Origin: a virus
IMG/VR virus record: IMGVR_UViG_3300006990_000125
Coordinates: 1 to 27,112 of that record
Length of the DNA: 27,112 nucleotides
Direction: 5' to 3' (one strand)
Under the pieces are notes generated by a model that saw only the letters and a program-made list of their open reading frames with translations, searched no databases and was not told the origin of the DNA. Positions 14,264 through 20,271 of this stretch are shown one piece after another (position 1 is the stretch's first letter; every line of letters begins with the position of its first letter). Both the position numbers and the translations under genes were made by a program.

Positions 14264-14408
14264 CGTTCATATCCTCTCCAAATTCTTCAATCAAAGCATC
14301 GTGTTCAGGCGTTCCTGCATAATACTCACAGAAACTATCGACACAGTGACCACTGATATCGTTGTCTTCACCACAGTAATCACACTGTCCATAATCAAAT
14401 TCATCCAT
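14253..14408 (-). CDS. Tiny CxxC protein, probable zinc-binding
   Basis: The 51-aa product starts MDEFDYGQCDYCGEDNDISG and continues HCVDSFCEYYAGTPEH. Cys9, Cys12, His21/Cys22 and Cys27 form a compact C-x2-C-x9-C-x4-C pattern that could hold one zinc. It is strongly acidic. GAGG lies eight bases before the ATG at 14408; an ATG at 14414 is in frame but too close to the site. It is the first gene after the 14438-14466 promoter, so it should be expressed strongly and early. Small acidic zinc proteins of phages often bind host proteins, but that is inference here. Confidence 0.6.
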   Translation of the reverse strand: MDEFDYGQCDYCGEDNDISGHCVDSFCEYYAGTPEHDALIEEFGEDMNDAY

Positions 14409-14437
14409 AATCATTTCCTCTCTCTTGACTATATCTT

Positions 14438-14466
14438 AATATACCACATAAATAATCTTTTGTCAA
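14438..14466 (-). promoter_or_regulatory. Strong sigma70 extended -10 promoter heading the small-gene operon
   Basis: Minus strand: -35 TTGACA (14461-14466), 17-nt spacer ending TGG, -10 TATATT (14438-14443). The start is expected near 14431, with a leader of about 23 nt carrying GAGAGAGG. It overlaps, on the other strand, the late-type motif at 14447-14454. Confidence 0.82.
14447..14454 (+). promoter_or_regulatory. Possible late promoter motif
   Basis: Plus-strand CATAAATA lies within the spacer of the minus-strand early promoter. It would give the 14503 gene a leader of about 40 nt. If used, late transcription machinery would occupy the early promoter and shut it off. Evidence is the 8-bp motif only. 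Confidence 0.35.
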
Positions 14467-14489
14467 GTCTTTTTTTAACTTTTTTTTAA

Positions 14490-14497
14490 TATAAATA
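14490..14497 (+). promoter_or_regulatory. Consensus late promoter five bases before a start codon
   Basis: TATAAATA is the exact T4 late consensus. It ends 5 nt before the ATG at 14503. A start 5-7 nt downstream falls on or next to the ATG, so the mRNA would be leaderless. No Shine-Dalgarno is visible before the ATG. Confidence 0.65.
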
Positions 14498-14502
14498 ACA
14501 AT

Positions 14503-14772
14503 ATGACAGACGAAATATTCGATTTTGGATTTACAATTGTAGATGAAGCTGAACTAGACGCAGTTCAAGCGGCTCAACAAAGTGTTGCGGCTGTCTCTAC
14601 ATCTGTAGATGAAACAAAAGAAAAACTAGATAAACTCTATAATGCGATACAACCATTATTGAATAATCTAAAAGCCAATCCTGATAAAGACTATATTCTT
14701 TGGCCGAATCGTCTTGAGAAAGTAGAGTCTTTTGAAGACTTCATTCAAGACATTTATACAGGTAAGAAATAA
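14503..14772 (+). CDS. Conserved T4-superfamily small protein, unknown function
   Basis: The 89-aa acidic product starts MTDEIFDFGFTIVDEAELDA. It has a central coiled-coil helix (TSVDETKEKLDKLYNAIQPL) and ends with DYILWPNRLEKVESFEDFI. This layout, especially the FDFGFT N terminus, the LDKLYNAI-PLLNNL helix and the WPNR-EK motif, is familiar from small conserved proteins of marine T4-like phages. Its role is not known to me; a virion or assembly role is inferred from the late promoter and the late operon it heads. There is no visible ribosome-binding site. The stop overlaps the next ATG by one base. Confidence 0.7.
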   Translation: MTDEIFDFGFTIVDEAELDAVQAAQQSVAAVSTSVDETKEKLDKLYNAIQPLLNNLKANPDKDYILWPNRLEKVESFEDFIQDIYTGKK

Positions 14773-15590
14773 TGTATCTATTTCCTCAGCCCAGAGAATT
14801 TGTAGAAAAGGGTGTTCTCAGTAAGTATATTCATGGTGAGAGTATTACCGAGTTTACAGAAGAACTCAGTGCGGCTATGGGCAGAAGAAGTTTTGAAGAG
14901 TGGGTATCATTGCTATCATATGGTGGTCAAGTAGCCGCACATATTACTTGTTCTAAGTATGAGAACATACTTGTCTGCACGAGTTATGATAATTCCAAAT
15001 CAACTGTTATAACAGACAAGAATGACAACTACAACATATCAAGCGATGCGGGAACTCATATGTTTCCTATAGTCTGGAAACGTATGGAGTGTGCAGGTAA
15101 CGTATATGTTACTAAGCCTTCTGTTACTAGTTCTATATTTGAAAAAGGATATGAAGCACTTGGCGTAAAAACTCTTCGAGTAGACGATTACTATCATATA
15201 GACCATCCAAGACCTTATAACATAATCAATGCTCCCGTGGCTAAGTTTGATGCTGTTATCTTGCTGACACCTAAAAAGATTAATCCTAATAACAATAAAT
15301 TCAAAATTGAAGAGATTAAAAAAGATTTTGCTAGATACTGTAAAGAAGATTTCGATATCATTACATTATTCGAGCCAGATTATAATACACAAATTGTAGG
15401 AAGTAAAAAGAAAAAAACCAGTGATGTTATTCAATTTACTTCTGCACAAATTAACCCAAACAATTATGAAGATAAATATAGAGAAATTAAATATGATGTG
15501 ACAGGCAAGCGTCATGTCGTTCAATCGATAGGATATTTTAATCTTCAGAGATTTTACAATAAAGTTGTAAATCAATTTAGGATTTTTTAA
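14772..15590 (+). CDS. Unrecognised protein, related to its downstream neighbour
   Basis: The 272-aa product starts MYLFPQPREFVEKGVLSKYI. I do not recognise a family. The N-terminal half contains HITCSKYENILVCTSYD and MFPIVWKRMECAGN. The stretch at about residues 155-200 (AKFDAVILLTP, then KIEEIKKDFARYCKEDFDI) lines up with the next protein (VTFDAVYFHGI, SIEEIRQDFSAYI). The C terminus ends NLQRFYNKVVNQFRIF. Placement behind a late promoter suggests a virion or assembly protein. Base composition is more AT-rich than its neighbours. Confidence 0.55.
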   Translation: MYLFPQPREFVEKGVLSKYIHGESITEFTEELSAAMGRRSFEEWVSLLSYGGQVAAHITCSKYENILVCTSYDNSKSTVITDKNDNYNISSDAGTHMFPIVWKRMECAGNVYVTKPSVTSSIFEKGYEALGVKTLRVDDYYHIDHPRPYNIINAPVAKFDAVILLTPKKINPNNNKFKIEEIKKDFARYCKEDFDIITLFEPDYNTQIVGSKKKKTSDVIQFTSAQINPNNYEDKYREIKYDVTGKRHVVQSIGYFNLQRFYNKVVNQFRIF

Positions 15591-15592
15591 GC

Positions 15593-16519
15593 ATGACAGA
15601 TACATCAAGACAAGTTATTGAAGAAATTATAAGTTCTACTGACTCATCGTTCTCAACGCGAAATCGTGTTTTGGGTAACACCGAAATGAAAAATATTTCA
15701 ATCAACATATTTCGGACATTAAAAAATCATGCACTGCTTTATGGAAAAGACTATTCTTATTTCGAAGCGGTGAATGTCTGGGGCTCGTTTATGCATGTTG
15801 CTCATGGTGTGTTAATGAGAAACATGATGAAACTCAGAGGTCGTAGAAACGTTTTGTATGTTCATAACTTTGCTGAAGCATCGGGTGACGACGACCCAGC
15901 ATTCTATGATACGATAGGGCAGTTTCAGCCACTAAATGTCAATAGAGTTCTTGCTCCCGCAATCTCAAATCATCTTAATTATTCAGATTTAAATTTTTAT
16001 CCAGTATATTCTGGAACTGACACAAACTTTACTAAAGCTGTATTTGATGAAGCGGGTCTTACTAGCGTCTCTGCGACAGGTCAGTATAGACTTGGAGACA
16101 ATATCGTATTATCAAATATTCCCGAAGGTGTAACGTTTGATGCTGTGTATTTTCATGGTATTGAACGAGCCGAAGATAGACTATACTCTATCGAAGAAAT
16201 TCGTCAAGACTTTTCTGCTTACATTACAGATAATTGTCAATTCTACGATTACTATGAACAACAAGCGGCTCGGGAAGCAATGTTAAACGCAAGCACATCT
16301 GATTTCGAAGTAGAGGCTAGATGGTCAAGCACACCTAGAAATAATAAAGAGATTTTTGAATATGCATTTAGGGCTGTTGCTCCTACAGGTGACGTTGATG
16401 CAACTGTTGCGACTGCAAGAGAACTTCAAGTTGATATTAAAGAACAATATGTAGAAAACGTAAAATTTCTTCACGGTCAAGCAAAAAATCTTGGCGACAA
16501 AATTCTTAAGGTATTCTAA
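15593..16519 (+). CDS. Unrecognised protein, related to its upstream neighbour
   Basis: The 308-aa product starts MTDTSRQVIEEIISSTDSSF. The N-terminal region (SINIFRTLKNHALLYGKDYS, HGVLMRNMMKLRGRRNVLYV) is helical and basic. Residues about 180-225 share FDAV...IEEIR-DF-AY with the upstream protein. The C-terminal helix reads DIKEQYVENVKFLHGQ. I do not recognise a family. It follows the upstream gene by 2 nt and ends in a one-base overlap (TAATG) with the kinase gene, so the three are probably made together late in infection. Confidence 0.55.
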   Translation: MTDTSRQVIEEIISSTDSSFSTRNRVLGNTEMKNISINIFRTLKNHALLYGKDYSYFEAVNVWGSFMHVAHGVLMRNMMKLRGRRNVLYVHNFAEASGDDDPAFYDTIGQFQPLNVNRVLAPAISNHLNYSDLNFYPVYSGTDTNFTKAVFDEAGLTSVSATGQYRLGDNIVLSNIPEGVTFDAVYFHGIERAEDRLYSIEEIRQDFSAYITDNCQFYDYYEQQAAREAMLNASTSDFEVEARWSSTPRNNKEIFEYAFRAVAPTGDVDATVATARELQVDIKEQYVENVKFLHGQAKNLGDKILKVF

Positions 16520-17199
16520 TGCTAAAGTTTAAACAGTTTCTCAGCGAGGGTGTAGATGACCCCGCAATCTTCAAAGCAGTGTTTCTTGCTGGCGGACCTG
16601 GGTCTGGTAAATCGTTTATCGTAGGTAAGACTGGTCTTCCTGTTCTCGGAATGAAAGTCGTCAACTCTGACGATGCATTTGAGAATGCGATGAAGAAGGC
16701 TGGTAAAGCAATGACTCCTGATGAAATCTTCTCTGATGAAGGTCAAGAGATTCGCGGTAGAGCAAAAGCGTTGACTGGTAAGAAACAAGCAATGTATATC
16801 ACAGGTCGTCTTGGTCTAGTCATTGACGGAACTGGTAAGGACTTTGCAAAGGTTAAGAAACAAGTCAAAACGCTTCAAGATTTAGGTTATGATACCACAA
16901 TGATTTTGGTGAACACTGACCTTGATACTGCAATCGAAAGAGATAAACTGAGGTCACGCTCACTTGGTAAGAAAAAGGTCACCGATTACTGGAAAACAGT
17001 TCAGAGCAATATCGGTGCTTTTCAAACCATGTTCGGTAAAAAGAACTTTATAGTGGTTGACAACTCAACTGGTAAAGATTATCAGAAAGAAACGCTTCGT
17101 GCGTATCGTGATATCAAGAAGTTTATAAGTAAAGAACCTGATAATCCACTTGCAAAGAAATGGATTAAACAAGAGCGGGCAAAGAAAAAGAGAACCTAA
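16519..17199 (+). CDS. Zeta-toxin-like P-loop kinase with capsid-targeting-like N terminus
   Basis: The 226-aa product has a Walker A loop (AVFLAGGPGSGKSFIVGK, about residues 20-37), then KVVNSDDAFE as in zeta/PezT-type kinases where the Asp activates the substrate, VIDGTGKDF as the following strand, and RDKLRSRSLGKKKV as an Arg-rich lid. The family phosphorylates UDP-sugars or related small molecules; the substrate here is unknown. The first ten residues, MLKFKQFLSE followed by Gly, match the pattern of the T4 internal-protein capsid targeting sequence (MKTYQEFIAE) and the prohead protease rule L/I-x-E. This predicts packaging in the head and trimming to Gly11. The C-terminal tail is highly basic (KKWIKQERAKKKRT), fitting storage with DNA. 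Confidence 0.78.
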   Translation: MLKFKQFLSEGVDDPAIFKAVFLAGGPGSGKSFIVGKTGLPVLGMKVVNSDDAFENAMKKAGKAMTPDEIFSDEGQEIRGRAKALTGKKQAMYITGRLGLVIDGTGKDFAKVKKQVKTLQDLGYDTTMILVNTDLDTAIERDKLRSRSLGKKKVTDYWKTVQSNIGAFQTMFGKKNFIVVDNSTGKDYQKETLRAYRDIKKFISKEPDNPLAKKWIKQERAKKKRT

Positions 17200-17207
17200 G
17201 TTCTCTT
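17188..17207. terminator. Terminator-like hairpin between convergent genes
   Basis: AAGAGAAC (17188-17195) and GTTCTCTT (17200-17207) are perfect 8-bp arms around a CTAA loop. The loop holds the TAA of the plus-strand kinase and overlaps the TAG of the minus-strand gene. On the minus strand the hairpin is followed by TTTCTTT, a fair intrinsic terminator; on the plus strand the downstream run is weak. Confidence 0.65.
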
Positions 17208-17381
17208 CTCCAATTCTTCAACACGCTTTTCTAGTGCATTAACTCTATCTAGCAAAGATGGAGTTTTATTCTTACTTTCTTTATACATCCGATACATGTA
17301 ACGGTCATAAGACTCTCGCGGACCTTCGTTATTCTTTGCATATGTTTCCAATAAAACTTGACCTACAGACTTATCTGACAT
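17196..17381 (-). CDS. Small coiled-coil protein, unknown function
   Basis: With the ATG at 17381 the product is 61 aa, starting MSDKSVGQVLLETYAKNNEG. The C-terminal third is a heptad-patterned helix (LLDRVNALEKRVEELEKRT). The middle is Tyr- and Arg-rich (RESYDRYMYRMYKESK). An ATG at 17399 is in frame, but the later one fits the 11-base overlap with the upstream gene better. I do not recognise the family. It is convergent with the kinase and shares a terminator-like hairpin with it. Confidence 0.55.
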   Translation of the reverse strand: MSDKSVGQVLLETYAKNNEGPRESYDRYMYRMYKESKNKTPSLLDRVNALEKRVEELEKRT

Positions 17382-17553
17382 CAGACAGTTCTCTCTCAAA
17401 ATATTGAAGACCTTCTCCTAGAAGAAGAAACACGCCTGCAACAACACCAATAGCACTGAATTCAACCAAGTTGACACCTATCAGTGCGCCACCTATACAG
17501 ATACCAACAAGATTTGATGCTGGCGTTTTAAAGAATGCTTTTACTTTTTTCAT
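17371..17553 (-). CDS. Small membrane protein
   Basis: The 60-aa product starts with a basic MKKVKAFFKTPASN, followed by a hydrophobic Gly-rich region (LVGICIGGALIGVNLVEF, IGVVAGVFLLLGE) long enough for two short membrane passes, and ends ERELSDVR. The basic N terminus predicts a cytoplasmic start. I see no holin-type family match. It sits in a group of three small minus-strand genes after the tRNA and is probably early. Confidence 0.55.
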   Translation of the reverse strand: MKKVKAFFKTPASNLVGICIGGALIGVNLVEFSAIGVVAGVFLLLGEGLQYFERELSDVR

Positions 17554-17556
17554 ATC

Positions 17557-17760
17557 TTAATCCTCAATGTAAACAATGTTTGAGTCTTGAACGACAACCA
17601 ACTTGTCGTTTTCAACGAAGTTGTTGACACGCTTGTAGTAAGCGAGGTCAGTGTCAGAGAATTGCTCCATAGAGAAACCCTCATTCATCGCAAACATGCG
17701 ATAGTTGTTGTCATCCTCAGGATAACCAAGGTCTTTCAGAATGTCGTTTACAGTAACCAT
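17557..17760 (-). CDS. Small acidic protein, unknown function
   Basis: The 67-aa product starts MVTVNDILKDLGYPEDDNNY and ends VVQDSNIVYIED. AAGGA lies six bases before the ATG. The N-terminal half is helical and acidic, and the C terminus is a beta-hairpin-like stretch. I do not recognise it. It lies 16 nt downstream of the tRNA-Arg and probably shares its promoter at 17866-17894, making a tRNA plus mRNA transcript that must be cut after the CCA end. Confidence 0.6.
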   Translation of the reverse strand: MVTVNDILKDLGYPEDDNNYRMFAMNEGFSMEQFSDTDLAYYKRVNNFVENDKLVVVQDSNIVYIED

Positions 17761-17776
17761 TTTAATTCCTTATGTT

Positions 17777-17852
17777 TGGCGAACTCACCAGGACTCGAAC
17801 CTGGAACGCAAGATTAGAAGTCTAGTGTGATATCCAGTTTCACCATGAGTCC
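17777..17852 (-). tRNA. tRNA-Arg(UCU)
   Basis: The 76-nt minus-strand sequence folds as a full cloverleaf: acceptor GGACTCA/TGAGTTC with one G-T pair, D arm GTGA/TCAC with GG in the loop, anticodon loop CTTCTAA with anticodon TCT, T arm CCAGG/CCTGG with loop TTCGAGT, and an encoded G-CCA end. The anticodon stem has a single T-T mismatch at the second pair. It reads AGA codons, which are abundant in the window's genes and rare in many bacterial hosts. A consensus promoter lies 14 nt upstream. Confidence 0.95.
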
Positions 17853-17865
17853 CGATTGTCTTTAT

Positions 17866-17894
17866 ATTATATCAGGTAACTACTCTTTTGTCAA
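17866..17894 (-). promoter_or_regulatory. Consensus sigma70 promoter for tRNA-Arg and following genes
   Basis: Minus strand: -35 TTGACA (17889-17894), 17-nt spacer ending TGA, -10 TATAAT (17866-17871). All hexamer positions match consensus and an extended -10 is present. The start is expected near 17859, 7 nt before the tRNA. Most of the promoter lies in the last codons of the 17872-18510 gene. Confidence 0.88.
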
Positions 17895-18510
17895 TACTTA
17901 TTTCGACATTTTCGGGTATTTCTATCTTAATATCTTTGTGATGGTGATGCAGAACAAACTTTGTGTCTTTGAACTCCTTGAACATATTCGGCCAGATTGG
18001 GCGCCAGTTGTTTGCAAGACGATGTGTGTTGTGAACACCTCTATCGCTCTCAAGCAATACATCAGTAAAACTTGTCAAGTCCATATCGAAAATACTATCA
18101 AAGCCATATAGATGAACTTCGGTTGCTTTCATTTTCTTACAAGCAAAGTGTGTTGCCATGTGTCCACACGAGAAGTTTGTAGCGGCTTGTCCGGGTGACT
18201 GATTGGGAAGTTGAGCGTATGATGGGATGTCAGTATGAAATGTTCTTACACAATGAGAATACTTCATATAAAAAGTTCCTTGATTTTCCATCCATAGTTT
18301 TGGACGCATACCAAGAATCCAGTCATACATATCAAGTTGAATCTCACCCTTTTGTAGAGCCGCCATCATTTTGAAGTCAACCATGCAAGTAGCATAGACT
18401 TCGCTTTTAGGCAATGAGAAAGGAGGAAAATTACAAATCAGTAACTTACCTTTTGTGCCTCTTTTAAATAGACCTGACGAAGGTCCGTTACCTAATACAT
18501 TTACTCTCAT
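17872..18510 (-). CDS. GNGPS-motif protein, possible DUF115/sialyltransferase-like enzyme
   Basis: The 212-aa product starts MRVNVLGNGPSSGLFKRG. The opening strand plus GNGPS loop is typical of the DUF115/MptE-like and bacterial sialyltransferase-like nucleotide-binding folds. Further motifs are VYATCMVDFKMMAAL, CGHMATHFACKKM and TEVHLYGFDSIFDMDLTSF, where GFDS follows a strand as in that superfamily, and a His-rich FVLHHHHKD near the C terminus. A nucleotide-sugar or pterin phosphate substrate is possible but not shown. It is the last gene of the glycan operon, which supports a sugar-transfer role. Its final codons double as the tRNA promoter. Confidence 0.5.
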   Translation of the reverse strand: MRVNVLGNGPSSGLFKRGTKGKLLICNFPPFSLPKSEVYATCMVDFKMMAALQKGEIQLDMYDWILGMRPKLWMENQGTFYMKYSHCVRTFHTDIPSYAQLPNQSPGQAATNFSCGHMATHFACKKMKATEVHLYGFDSIFDMDLTSFTDVLLESDRGVHNTHRLANNWRPIWPNMFKEFKDTKFVLHHHHKDIKIEIPENVEISIDKRVVT

Positions 18511-18512
18511 TA

Positions 18513-18929
18513 TTAACTTTCAAGCGATACAAGTTTTCGATTCTCTAAGTGCTGTTCAGCAATTGCATCTTTAGACTGACCCATATAACGAACAGCATGA
18601 TGCTTCTCAATCATATATTCGTTGATAGATTGGTCTGCATAGTCTGTTGTGCGCCAGAGTTCACCCAGAATGCGTCCAAACTTACCTTCAGCGTCTTTTT
18701 GTGTTTTGAGAACAATACCACCTTTGTCGTCTAGCATCTTTGTGATAAATGCTTTTGCGGCTAATCCATACTTCTTCTCTTCGAGGTCGCGTGTGCGTGA
18801 CTCAGGCGTATCGATACCATACAAACGAATACGCTCTTTCTTTAACCAGACACCAAATCCTAAATCAATGTCTACATCAACAGTATCACCGTCAATAATC
18901 TTTACTACTTCACATCTATATTCATACAT
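18513..18929 (-). CDS. Thermonuclease (staphylococcal nuclease family)
   Basis: The 138-aa product is a complete SNase domain: VVKIIDGDTVDVDIDLGF at 9-25, RIRLYGIDTPESR at 33-45 and GKFGRILGEL at 82-91. Arg35, Glu43 and Arg86 match the catalytic Arg35, Glu43 and Arg87 of staphylococcal nuclease, and Asp21, Asp40 and Thr41 fit the calcium ligands. No signal peptide is visible, so it should act in the cytoplasm, perhaps on host DNA or RNA. Many marine T4-like phages carry such a gene. The ATG overlaps the upstream stop by one base, which places it in the glycan operon although its function is unrelated. Confidence 0.9.
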   Translation of the reverse strand: MYEYRCEVVKIIDGDTVDVDIDLGFGVWLKKERIRLYGIDTPESRTRDLEEKKYGLAAKAFITKMLDDKGGIVLKTQKDAEGKFGRILGELWRTTDYADQSINEYMIEKHHAVRYMGQSKDAIAEQHLENRKLVSLES

Positions 18930-19621
18930 TATTGGGCTCCTATATCGTGCCAGTTTTCTTTTATATATCTTAAATTTTCCAACTCATGTGGCTTTGGTCG
19001 ACCACCACAATCAACAATCTTGATATTATTTGGAATATATTCAGGAAACTTCCACTGTCCCATCACCTTTTTACCCAAATCAAACTTCAAATTCTTTTTC
19101 CACTTGTCACCTAGTTCTTCGTCCAGATAGCAGATGTCGTTGTCTCTCAGAAACTTACCTGTCCATACCTGGTCACCACCATCAAACTTGATGAGTTTCT
19201 TCTCGTTAGGAAGAAACAACTCATAGATGTCTTGCATACGACCCGTTTCATATATCATCATTGAAGAACAAAACTTATTGTTCATCCATCCAATCGAATC
19301 AGCAAGACACGCCATCTTACTATTTTTGTTAATAGCAAAGTCTATTACTTCATCAAAGTTCTTCAGCAGAACATTGTCGATGTCTAGATATACATTCCAA
19401 CCTGCAGGCATCTCGTTACTATAACAATACATCTTGTTCCACCAAGTCTTGAATGGTGCGGCAATTGGTGTTGCAAGGTCATCAATCTGATTAGGTCTAT
19501 CAGTAATGCAGTAAGGGTCAACGATGTAATCAGATAACTCTGTAAAGCGTTGAATTAACTTTCGAGCATAGAGCATCGAATACTTTTCTGTGCAGACTGT
19601 AATTAAATTAATACGGCTCAT
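18929..19621 (-). CDS. GT8-like glycosyltransferase
   Basis: The 230-aa product starts MSRINLITVCTEKYSMLYAR. The pattern is that of GT8-type retaining transferases: an N-terminal nucleotide-binding strand, FKTWWNKMYCYSNEMPAGWN, the metal-binding DxD in VYLDIDNVLLKNFDEV, ACLADSIGWMNNKFCSSMMI as the acceptor segment, and FDGGDQVWTGKFL in place of the usual GDQD motif. The family uses UDP-sugars. It has an ATGA overlap with the upstream GT25-like gene, pointing to sequential sugar additions to one glycan. The acceptor is unknown. Confidence 0.75.
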   Translation of the reverse strand: MSRINLITVCTEKYSMLYARKLIQRFTELSDYIVDPYCITDRPNQIDDLATPIAAPFKTWWNKMYCYSNEMPAGWNVYLDIDNVLLKNFDEVIDFAINKNSKMACLADSIGWMNNKFCSSMMIYETGRMQDIYELFLPNEKKLIKFDGGDQVWTGKFLRDNDICYLDEELGDKWKKNLKFDLGKKVMGQWKFPEYIPNNIKIVDCGGRPKPHELENLRYIKENWHDIGAQ

Positions 19622-20271
19622 GGTTCAATAATCTCAAATTTCTCGTTAAACTGATGCTTTGCAACACAACCATCGGGTCTCTGAATCGTAGAGAACGTAT
19701 CTAACACCATAGCAATAAATGGATTATGTTCTTGAAGCCATGGCATATTTTTAAGATTTAAAAAGATGTCTGTTGGTTGTGCTGTGACAGTAGCCTCGTC
19801 AAGCAACCTCTTTGCTCCACTAGGCTTCAGCAAATATGCATGAGCGCCAGGGAAGTATTCTTTTGTTGAAAGACGATTGACGCCAAGTTTAGGTGGATTC
19901 TTCCAGTCACCATAACTTGGTTGACCAATATTAATCATGTGTGTATACGGAATATAATCAGGCATAGGCTGAATAAACACAACATCATGCTCAAAGACAG
20001 CAATCTCTTCGTTGTTCTCTGCACAGTATCTCCATAGAGAGTGATGTGATAGAAACGTTGACAAGCAAGGCTTGAAGCGAGAGAACTTATTGTCCTTGAA
20101 TGTTCGTGTTCTAATGTTATGTTCTTCTGCGATTGCAAGGATATCATCACGCGGTGTTGTGGCTTTCCAATGCTCGATGTCAAATCCAATCTTTTTACCT
20201 GAAGCGATACAACGCTTTGCGGCTTTGACAGACTTCTCATTTTCTTCGATTGTTATTACAAATGCTTTCAT
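19618..20271 (-). CDS. GT25-like glycosyltransferase
   Basis: I choose the ATG at 20271, which makes an ATGA overlap with the upstream gene and starts the product (217 aa) at MKAFVITIEENEKSVKAAKR, the expected first strand of the GT25 family. The core reads KPCLSTFLSHHSLWRYCAEN then EIAVFEHDVVFIQPMPD. The C-terminal half has FPGAHAYLLKPSGAKRLLDE, the conserved GT25 segment that closes the donor site. The upstream 22-codon extension would overlap the neighbouring gene and adds no conserved sequence. It is related to the genes at 6376-7038 and 20268-21005. Confidence 0.78.
   Translation of the reverse strand: MKAFVITIEENEKSVKAAKRCIASGKKIGFDIEHWKATTPRDDILAIAEEHNIRTRTFKDNKFSRFKPCLSTFLSHHSLWRYCAENNEEIAVFEHDVVFIQPMPDYIPYTHMINIGQPSYGDWKNPPKLGVNRLSTKEYFPGAHAYLLKPSGAKRLLDEATVTAQPTDIFLNLKNMPWLQEHNPFIAMVLDTFSTIQRPDGCVAKHQFNEKFEIIEP

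Noticed and set aside
15471-15478. Plus-strand GATAAATA upstream of the 308-aa gene
   Set aside because: Lies within coding sequence 115 nt before the next gene, and the genes are already coupled in one operon; no supporting signal.
17471-17499. Plus-strand TTGACA, 17 nt, TATACA antisense to the small membrane protein gene
   Set aside because: Hexamers are good but there is no TGn and it would transcribe against a minus-strand gene group; kept only as a possible chance match.
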